This document shows positions 1 through 4,071 of a DNA stretch of 5,581 bases, in pieces. Within the stretch, counting starts at the first letter, position 1. Each line of letters starts with the position of its first letter. Source of the DNA: Oscillospiraceae bacterium (GTDB lineage Bacteria > Bacillota > Clostridia > Oscillospirales > Ruminococcaceae). The position numbers and the translations under genes were made by a program. The notes below the pieces were generated by a model. That model worked only from the letters and a program-made list of their open reading frames with translations. It was not told the origin of the DNA and did not search any database. The stretch lies in contig CAAGDZ010000050.1 of the NCBI GenBank assembly GCA_900768735.1, positions 1-5,581 on the forward strand. Reading direction: 5' to 3'.

Positions 1-85
1 CAATTATAATTCTGTCGCTGTGTCCCATCTCGCAGAGAGTTTTTAAAAGCTCGGGAGATAAAATTGCGGGGATATTTTTAAGCAT
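1..85 (-). CDS. fucU: L-fucose mutarotase FucU, 5' part only (28 codons, runs off window)
   Basis: Reading the minus strand from the ATG at 85-83 gives MLKNIPAILSPELLKTLCEM followed by GHSDRIII, open to the window edge. This matches the N-terminus of the RbsD/FucU family: the start MLK-I, the block SPELLK, and EMGH-D with the conserved His of the family active site. FucU proteins are about 140 residues, so some 80% of the gene lies outside. The family interconverts alpha and beta anomers of L-fucose in the cytoplasm and so supplies the anomer used by FucI. The start is supported by an AAAGGA site nine bases upstream. It lies downstream of fucI and the FGGY kinase on the same strand, as expected for a fucose operon, but about 210 bases of repeat-like DNA separate it from the kinase. 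RbsD (ribose pyranase) is the alternative; the SPELLK and EMGH wording and the fucI neighbour favour FucU. Confidence 0.85.
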   Translation of the reverse strand, partial: MLKNIPAILSPELLKTLCEMGHSDRIII

Positions 86-94
86 TGTGTCAAA

Positions 95-119
95 TCCTTT
101 TCTGTTTGGAATAATTATA
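95..119 (-). promoter_or_regulatory. fucU ribosome-binding site and possible own -10 element
   Basis: On the minus strand AAAGGA (100-95) lies nine bases before the fucU ATG. Further upstream is a perfect TATAAT (119-114). No good -35 hexamer is seen at 16-18 bases; TTGCCG is present but only 13 bases away. Transcription from this -10 would leave a leader of about 20 bases. The ribosome-binding site is convincing; the promoter is only a possibility, and it would matter because the repeat element upstream may separate fucU from the fucI transcript. Confidence 0.4.
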
Positions 120-157
120 CGTAAAATACTATCGGCAATCCCCACCCCATACCCCTC

Positions 158-297
158 ACCTCGGGAGAGGTTAAATCATGGACTGCCGCCCCTGCGACCC
201 TGCACGGATGCGGGGGTATGCGCCCAAAGCGTTGCACGAGGCAACGCTATAAAAGCGCATAAACCTTGCTTGGAGATTTGCCCCAAACCCCATGATT
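158..297. repeat. Palindrome-rich intergenic element between kinase and fucU
   Basis: Three hairpins follow each other. The first is ACCTC/GAGGT at 158-162/167-171 with a GGGA loop. The second is CCCCTGC/GCGGGGG at 189-195/210-216, with one T-G wobble on the plus strand. The third is a two-part stem directly abutting it: TATGCGC/GCGCATA at 217-223/255-261, enclosing AGCGTTGC/GCAACGCT at 228-235/241-248. The second and third lie inside an 8-base inverted repeat, AATCATGG at 174-181 and CCATGATT at 290-297. The right arm overlaps the stop codon of the kinase. A 70-codon open frame on the plus strand at 87-299 follows this element and is not considered a gene. The inner part of the third hairpin recurs in diverged form at 3986-4008. 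This looks like a dispersed REP/MITE-type repeat or a structured RNA; genomic copy number cannot be seen here. Confidence 0.6.
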
Positions 298-1759
298 AGC
301 AGGTGACCTTTATAAACCGTTCGTACGCCCTGTCCCACTCGTCGGTGTCGCTCGGGGTGAACGTGATAACCGGCTCTGAGTTTTTCACTATCCGTCTTGC
401 CTGTGAGAGATCCTTTATCGCACCGCCGCTTATCAGCTGTACCGCGATGTTTCCGAGCGAGGTTGCCTCGACAGGTCCGCTTGACACCTCGATTTTGCAG
501 GCGCAGGCGGCAAGCTGTGACAGGAACTTGTCTTTAGTGCCGCCGCCGACCATGTACAGCTTTTTAAAGCTCTTGCCGGTACACTGTTCAAGCTCGGCTA
601 TCGCGCTGCGGTATTTGAGCGCAAGGCTCTCGTAGATACAGCGCATAATCTCGCCCACGCTTTGCGGCACATACTGATTTGTCCGCTCGCAGTATTCTCT
701 TATTCTTTGCGGGATATTTCCCGCTGGGGTAAACTCTGGCGCGTCGGGGTCGATAAAGCACATAAACGGCTTTGCCGCTTTTGCCATGTCCTCAAGCTCG
801 GCAAAGGAATACTGCTTTCCCTCGCGCATCCATTGTCTGCGGCTCTCCTGAATGAGCCAAAGTCCGATAATATTCTTTAAAAACGAGGTCTTGTCGGCAA
901 AGCCGGTCTCGTTTGAAACGTTGAGCCGTGCGGAACCTTCGGCTATCACGGGCGAATCAAGCTCGGTGCCGAGTAACGACCACGTTCCACAGGACAAGAA
1001 GGCAAAATCCTTTTCCTCTGCGGGTACAGCCGCAAGTGCCGACTGGGTGTCGTGACCGCAGACCGCGATTATCTTCGCGGGCTTTATGCCAAGCTCCTCG
1101 CAAAGCGCGGGGGATAATGTACCCGTTACCGTACCGCTTTTTACAACCTTCGGGAAAAGCGTGAGCTTTATTCCGAGCGCGTTTATTATCTCGTCCGACC
1201 AGTCCTTCGCTTTCGCGTCGAAAAGCTGTGTAGTGGACGCGATTGACGTTTCTGCCACAGCCTCGCCGCCGAGGAAGTAGGAAAACAAATCGGGCATGAG
1301 CAGAAGTCTGTCGGCGCGCTGTAAAAGCTCGGGGCGATCCTTTACAAGGGATAAAAGCTGAAACGCGGTGTTTATCTCCATTATCTGTATGCCGGTTTTT
1401 TCATACAGCTTTTCAGCAGGTACAAGTGTTTTGCTGTACTCTGCCATGCCGTTTGTGCGGCTGTCGCGGTAGTGCACGGGGTTTTCCAGCAGTCTGCCGT
1501 CCTTGTCAAGAAGTCCGAAATCGACGCCCCAGGTGTCTATCGCGATGCTTTCAACCTCGCCGTATTCCTTCGCTTTTATAAGGCTCTGCTTTATCTCGTG
1601 GAAAAGTCTCAGCACATCCCAGTACATAGTGCCGCTCAGTATAACCGGGTCGTTTGAAAAGCGGTGTATCTCGGTGAGGGTGATTTTCTCTCCGTCAAAC
1701 TCGCCGAGTACCGCACGTCCGCTTGACGCGCCGAAATCTATCGCAAGAACTCTGTTCAT
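296..1759 (-). CDS. rhaB: FGGY sugar kinase of the rhamnulokinase family, probably acting as L-fuculokinase
   Basis: A complete protein of 487 residues, the usual size for RhaB. Its sequence shows the FGGY N-lobe phosphate motif DFGASSGR (residues 8-15), the sugar-site block DTWGVDFGLLD (75-85), HYRDSRT (96-102), GHDTQSA (235-241) with D237 as the expected catalytic base, SCGTWSLLG (256-264), and a C-terminal nucleotide-binding block GGGTKD (405-410) followed by GPVEATSLGN (428-437). E. coli RhaB has QN where this protein has KD; such variation seems common in clostridial homologues as far as I recall. RhaB phosphorylates L-rhamnulose at O-1 using ATP in the cytoplasm. Here the gene follows fucI by 23 bases and precedes fucU, with no rhamnose isomerase or aldolase in view, so L-fuculose is the more likely substrate (inference). 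The start is supported by an AGGAG site six bases upstream. The stop codon touches the repeat element at 174-297. Confidence 0.9.
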   Translation of the reverse strand: MNRVLAIDFGASSGRAVLGEFDGEKITLTEIHRFSNDPVILSGTMYWDVLRLFHEIKQSLIKAKEYGEVESIAIDTWGVDFGLLDKDGRLLENPVHYRDSRTNGMAEYSKTLVPAEKLYEKTGIQIMEINTAFQLLSLVKDRPELLQRADRLLLMPDLFSYFLGGEAVAETSIASTTQLFDAKAKDWSDEIINALGIKLTLFPKVVKSGTVTGTLSPALCEELGIKPAKIIAVCGHDTQSALAAVPAEEKDFAFLSCGTWSLLGTELDSPVIAEGSARLNVSNETGFADKTSFLKNIIGLWLIQESRRQWMREGKQYSFAELEDMAKAAKPFMCFIDPDAPEFTPAGNIPQRIREYCERTNQYVPQSVGEIMRCIYESLALKYRSAIAELEQCTGKSFKKLYMVGGGTKDKFLSQLAACACKIEVSSGPVEATSLGNIAVQLISGGAIKDLSQARRIVKNSEPVITFTPSDTDEWDRAYERFIKVTC

Positions 1760-1765
1760 CAGCCG

Positions 1766-1776
1766 CTCCTCTCCCC
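1766..1776 (-). promoter_or_regulatory. Ribosome-binding site of the kinase gene
   Basis: On the minus strand GGGGAGAGGAG ends six bases before the kinase ATG and begins seven bases after the fucI TAA. The gap of 23 bases between stop and start holds only this site, which shows that fucI and the kinase are translated from one mRNA with an independent, strong initiation site for the second gene. Confidence 0.8.
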
Positions 1777-1783
1777 TAATCGG

Positions 1784-3586
1784 TTATCTTATATTCTTGT
1801 ACATAGGACCGTATGCCGCGCAGGCTCTGTAGTCCTGACCCTCTTTATCCATGCCGAAGGCATTCCATGCCGCAGGACGGAAGATGTCCTTCTCGGGGAC
1901 GTTGTGCATAGCAACGGGTATGCGGAGCATCGAGCAGAGTGTGATGAGGTCTGCGCCGATGTGTCCATAGCTTATCGCGCCGTGGTTTGCGCCCCAGTTG
2001 TTCATTACATCATAAGCGGTCGCAAATGCGCCCTCGCCTGTCGTACGCGGTGCAAACCATGTGCAGGGCCATGTGTAGTCGGTGCGCTTCCAGAGCTTGT
2101 CGGTTACTTCATCGGGGAGGTGTACCGTCCAGCCCTCAGCAATCTGCAATACGGGGCCGAGACCTTTTACAAGGTTCAGTCTTATCATGGTGCAGGGCAT
2201 CTCAGCCTCGGTGACAAATCTTGAAGAATATCCGCCGCCTCTGAAATAGCCTAAATCAGCATAGTTCCATGTGGTAGCGCCGAGTATAGCGTCGATGTCC
2301 TTGTCGGTTACATCGTACCACGGCTTCATCACGCCGTTTCCGTTTTCGTCGGTTGCCTTGCCGTTTGCGTCAAGGCAGGCAGCGCCGGAGTTTATCAGGT
2401 GGATAAAGCCGCCCGACTGCTTTGCTACGCCCTCAACCTCATAGCCGGTAGCCTTCTTGACAGCCTCGGGGCTCCAGTAGGTGCGGACATCGGCGAAAAT
2501 CTGCGCACGGTTTGTAAGCAGCTTCATAAACAGCATACCGAGACCGTTCAGCACGTCGTTTTCGGTTGCGAGTATGTACGGCTCTCTTGCGCCGTTCCAG
2601 TCGAACGAGGTATTAAGCATAGCCTCGGGGAAGTCGCAGTTCGGGTAAAAGTCCGTCCACTGGCGCTGACCCTGAAAGCCCGCCACGATTGCGTTGTGGC
2701 CGACAGCCTCTTCCTCACAGCCCTTGGGGAGATTCTTGTTGCCGCACATCAGATCCTTGATAATGCACATCATCTTTACGACAAACTCCCAGTCGCTATC
2801 CTTCTGCTCTCTTGAGCGCCTTAATTCTTCGGGGTTCTTGTCAAAGCCCTCCTTGCACTTTTCCTTTGTCCATGCAAGCGCCTTCTGATATTCTGCTTCA
2901 TCATAGATGCCCTCGGTCATGCGGCGGATAATCTCAACCTCGTCAACCGACTCAACGCGCATACCGAGATATTCCTCGATAAAAGCGGGGTCGATGATAG
3001 AGCCGCCGATACCCATTGTAACCGAGCCTATCTGTAAGTATGACTTTCCTCTCATAGTCGCACAGGCGATAGCCGCGCGGCCGAAGCGCAGGAGCTTTTC
3101 CTTTACGTCCTCGGGGATTGTCGTGTCGTCAGCCTCGCACACCTCATGACCATAGATACCGAAGGCCGGCAGACCCTTCTGCGCGTGGGTAGCAAGCACC
3201 GATGCGAGATATACCGCACCCGGACGCTCGGTACCGTTAAAGCCCCATACACCCTTTATCGTCATGGGATCCATGTCCATTGTTTCCGCACCGTAGCACC
3301 AGCAGGGTGTAACCGTCAGGGTGATGTCAACGCCGCATTTTTTAAATTTGTCGGCGCACGCCGCCGCCTCTGCCACTCTGCCGATGGTGGTGTCGGCGAT
3401 AACGACCTTTACCTTTTCGCCGTTTGAGTATCTGAGGTTTTCCTCAAAGAGCTTTGCGGCGGATTTTGCCATGTTCATGGTCTGCTCCTCGAGAGATTCT
3501 CTCACTCCGAGAACTCCGCGTCTGCCGTCGATTGTGGGGCGTATGCCGATAACCGGATAATCGCCGATAAGTCTGTTTTCTGCCAT
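1784..3586 (-). CDS. fucI: L-fucose isomerase
   Basis: A complete protein of 600 residues (E. coli FucI has 591). FucI interconverts the aldose L-fucose and the ketose L-fuculose using Mn2+; it also accepts D-arabinose in known members. The match is seen throughout: GIRPTIDGRRGVLGVRESLE near residues 14-33, EEQTMNMAK (33-41), TVTPCWCYGAET (91-102), WGFNGTERPGAVYLA (114-128), GFQGQRQWTD (303-312), FDWNGAREP (328-336), FADVRTYWSPEA (364-375), YFRGGGYSSRF (447-457), GLGPVLQIAEGW (475-486), NWGANHG (530-536) and MEGQDYRAC-like MDKEGQDYRAC (579-589). The metal and catalytic residues of E. coli, E337, D361 and H528, correspond to E342, D366 (same spacing of 24) and most likely H535. It is the first gene of the minus-strand operon with the kinase and fucU. 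The start MAENRLIGDYP places the conserved IGIRP at the family's normal position. D-arabinose isomerase activity is the only serious alternative reading. Confidence 0.97.
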   Translation of the reverse strand: MAENRLIGDYPVIGIRPTIDGRRGVLGVRESLEEQTMNMAKSAAKLFEENLRYSNGEKVKVVIADTTIGRVAEAAACADKFKKCGVDITLTVTPCWCYGAETMDMDPMTIKGVWGFNGTERPGAVYLASVLATHAQKGLPAFGIYGHEVCEADDTTIPEDVKEKLLRFGRAAIACATMRGKSYLQIGSVTMGIGGSIIDPAFIEEYLGMRVESVDEVEIIRRMTEGIYDEAEYQKALAWTKEKCKEGFDKNPEELRRSREQKDSDWEFVVKMMCIIKDLMCGNKNLPKGCEEEAVGHNAIVAGFQGQRQWTDFYPNCDFPEAMLNTSFDWNGAREPYILATENDVLNGLGMLFMKLLTNRAQIFADVRTYWSPEAVKKATGYEVEGVAKQSGGFIHLINSGAACLDANGKATDENGNGVMKPWYDVTDKDIDAILGATTWNYADLGYFRGGGYSSRFVTEAEMPCTMIRLNLVKGLGPVLQIAEGWTVHLPDEVTDKLWKRTDYTWPCTWFAPRTTGEGAFATAYDVMNNWGANHGAISYGHIGADLITLCSMLRIPVAMHNVPEKDIFRPAAWNAFGMDKEGQDYRACAAYGPMYKNIR

Positions 3587-3595
3587 AATAAAATA

Positions 3596-3619
3596 TTTCC
3601 TTTCCGCCGCTGTGCGGCG
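3596..3619 (-). promoter_or_regulatory. fucI ribosome-binding site preceded by a perfect hairpin
   Basis: On the minus strand GGAAAGGAAA (3605-3596) contains the core AAGGA, eleven bases before the fucI ATG, slightly long spacing. Immediately upstream, and sharing one G with it, is a perfect 6-base palindrome CGCCGC/GCGGCG (3605-3610/3614-3619) with a 3-base loop. The hairpin sits in the 5' untranslated leader against the ribosome-binding site, so it could stabilise the mRNA or affect initiation. There is no T-run after it, so it is not a terminator. Confidence 0.6.
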
Positions 3620-3646
3620 TTAGTCACGATTGCTTTACTTTCTTTT

Positions 3647-3657
3647 ATTTTAACATA
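3647..3657 (-). promoter_or_regulatory. Possible -10 region for the fucI operon
   Basis: The minus strand carries the overlapping -10-like hexamers TATGTT (3657-3652) and TAAAAT (3652-3647) in AT-rich DNA about 60 bases before the fucI start. A matching -35 is not evident: AAGAAA and AAAACA lie at the right distances. No convincing catabolite-repression (cre) operator was found. A promoter must exist somewhere in 3620-3900, and this is the best local candidate, at low certainty. Confidence 0.25.
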
Positions 3658-3730
3658 TCCGCAAAGATTTTTCTTGTTTTATTCTAACTGTTAATGAAAA
3701 AATATTTACTTTTAGCGCGGGTGAGATATG

Positions 3731-3785
3731 CGGACTGCCGAAAAGAGTGTTAAACCACCGGGGAGCCCGGGTGGTTTGGTTTTTG
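3731..3785 (+). terminator. Terminator-like hairpin with T-run, reading away from fucI
   Basis: AAACCACC (3752-3759) pairs with GGTGGTTT (3770-3777). The stem continues as GGG/CCC (3760-3762/3766-3768) across a one-base bulge, with a GAG loop, and is followed on the plus strand by GGTTTTTGTGTT. The T-run suits the plus strand much better than the minus strand, yet no plus-strand gene lies upstream. It may end antisense transcription or a short RNA starting near 3690-3730. The segment GACTGCCG (3733-3740) then ACCACCGGGGAGC (3754-3766) resembles, from memory, the first half of the ZTP (pfl) riboswitch core. The closing P1 stem and the downstream CCGCCTGGGC part are not recognisable, so no riboswitch is called. 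Confidence 0.5.
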
Positions 3786-3789
3786 TGTT

Positions 3790-3806
3790 GGCAAATTTTC
3801 CTTGCC
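3790..3806. repeat. Small hairpin between the terminator and the 16-base inverted repeat
   Basis: GGCAA (3790-3794) pairs with TTGCC (3802-3806) around a 7-base AT-rich loop. It is short and could be chance, but it is listed because it continues the run of palindromes across this intergenic region. Confidence 0.3.
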
Positions 3807-3821
3807 GTGGTAAAATAAAAG

Positions 3822-3935
3822 TGCCACACAATTAAATATTATTGGCTTATAGACGGTGTGTCTTTTTATCTTTCGGTAAAAATGCACGCTCAATTTTAGC
3901 ATACTGTTTATAAACTAAGATTTAATTGTGTGGCA
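3822..3935. repeat. 114-base segment bounded by perfect 16-base inverted repeats
   Basis: TGCCACACAATTAAAT at 3822-3837 is the exact reverse complement of 3920-3935, and after one mismatch a further TTA/TAA pairs (3839-3841/3916-3918). The 82 bases between the arms are AT-rich and contain no coding sequence. A 16-base perfect match at this distance is very unlikely by chance. Possible readings are a MITE (non-autonomous transposon remnant), an invertible promoter segment, or paired operator sites. No clear target-site duplication flanks it: the left neighbour is AAAAG and the right is GTAAT. No recombinase or transposase gene is in the window. Confidence 0.6.
3865..3893 (-). promoter_or_regulatory. 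Possible promoter inside the inverted-repeat segment
   Basis: On the minus strand TTGAGC (3893-3888) and GATAAA (3870-3865) are separated by exactly 17 bases, each matching four of six consensus positions. As drawn it points to fucI, about 270 bases upstream of its start; if the segment were inverted it would point to the LRR protein gene. AT-rich DNA gives such matches easily, so confidence is low. Confidence 0.25.
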
Positions 3936-3957
3936 GTAATCGAGCTGTGCATTTTTA
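3877..3957. repeat. Second inverted repeat, interleaved with the first
   Basis: TAAAAATGCAC (3877-3887) is the exact reverse complement of 3947-3957, and GCTC (3888-3891) continues as the complement of GAGC (3942-3945) after a one-base bulge, giving 15 paired bases. The left arm lies inside the 114-base segment and the right arm lies just outside it, so the two inverted repeats cannot form as nested stems at the same time. The right arm ends within the leader of the LRR protein gene. Confidence 0.5.
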
Positions 3958-3974
3958 GGCATGGACGCCGTATA

Positions 3975-4021
3975 GTGTCCGCAATAAAGCGCGGCACGAT
4001 GCCGCGCCGATAATCGGGCAC
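3975..4021. repeat. Two-part hairpin related to the one at 217-261
   Basis: GTGTCCG (3975-3981) pairs with CGGGCAC (4015-4021), with one T-G wobble on the plus strand. Inside, GCGCGGCA (3989-3996) pairs with TGCCGCGC (4000-4007) around a CGA loop. The internal loop is seven bases on each side. The architecture and much of the sequence match the hairpin near fucU: both have AAAGCG, then two variable bases, GCACGA, one variable base, GC, two variable bases and CGC. The variable pairs TT/AA and CG/CG compensate each other. A dispersed structured repeat is the best call. Confidence 0.55.
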
Positions 4022-4025
4022 AACG

Positions 4026-4053
4026 GTGCATGGCTTCGGTCGCGCACTTTTTT
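4026..4053 (+). terminator. UUCG-capped terminator in the leader of the LRR protein gene
   Basis: GTGC (4026-4029) pairs with GCAC (4044-4047). After an A-C mismatch, TGGC (4031-4034) pairs with GTCG (4039-4042) using wobbles and closes a C(TTCG)G tetraloop. Six T residues (4048-4053) follow directly. It lies seven bases before the ribosome-binding site of the downstream gene, a place where it would block the gene's own mRNA unless it is bypassed. Either it ends an upstream short transcript and the gene's promoter is inside or after it, or it is an attenuator. GCAC at 4018-4021 can pair with GTGC at 4026-4029 as a competing stem. Confidence 0.55.
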
Positions 4054-4060
4054 AATTTAC

Positions 4061-4066
4061 GGAGGT
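4061..4066 (+). promoter_or_regulatory. Ribosome-binding site of the LRR protein gene
   Basis: A perfect GGAGGT lies five bases before the ATG at 4072. It fixes the start; the next ATG in frame is at residue 18, inside the signal peptide. No convincing promoter was found between 3900 and 4060: TATAGT (3971-3976) and TATAAA (3909-3914) lack a fitting -35. Confidence 0.85.
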
Positions 4067-4071
4067 ATAAA

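Noticed and set aside
87..299. 70-codon open frame on the plus strand
   Set aside because: It lies over the fucU leader and the palindromic repeat, has low-complexity translation (PTPYPSPRER, ARGNAIKAHK), no ribosome-binding site, and opposes the operon direction.
2399..2815. 138-codon plus-strand open frame inside fucI
   Set aside because: It is antisense to a strongly conserved part of fucI, including the catalytic-residue region, and is an effect of GC-biased codon use. The other plus-strand frames inside fucI and the kinase are rejected for the same reason.
3587..3900. Catabolite-repression (cre) operator for the fucose operon
   Set aside because: No stretch fits the TGWAANCGNTNWCA pattern well on either strand.
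3822..3935. CRISPR repeat or tRNA-like element
   Set aside because: There are only two arms and they are inverted, not direct repeats; there is no cloverleaf and no spacer array.
3909..3976. Plus-strand -10 boxes TATAAA and TATAGT as promoter of the LRR gene
   Set aside because: Neither has a -35-like hexamer at 16-18 bases, and both lie within the inverted repeats; kept only as a remark.
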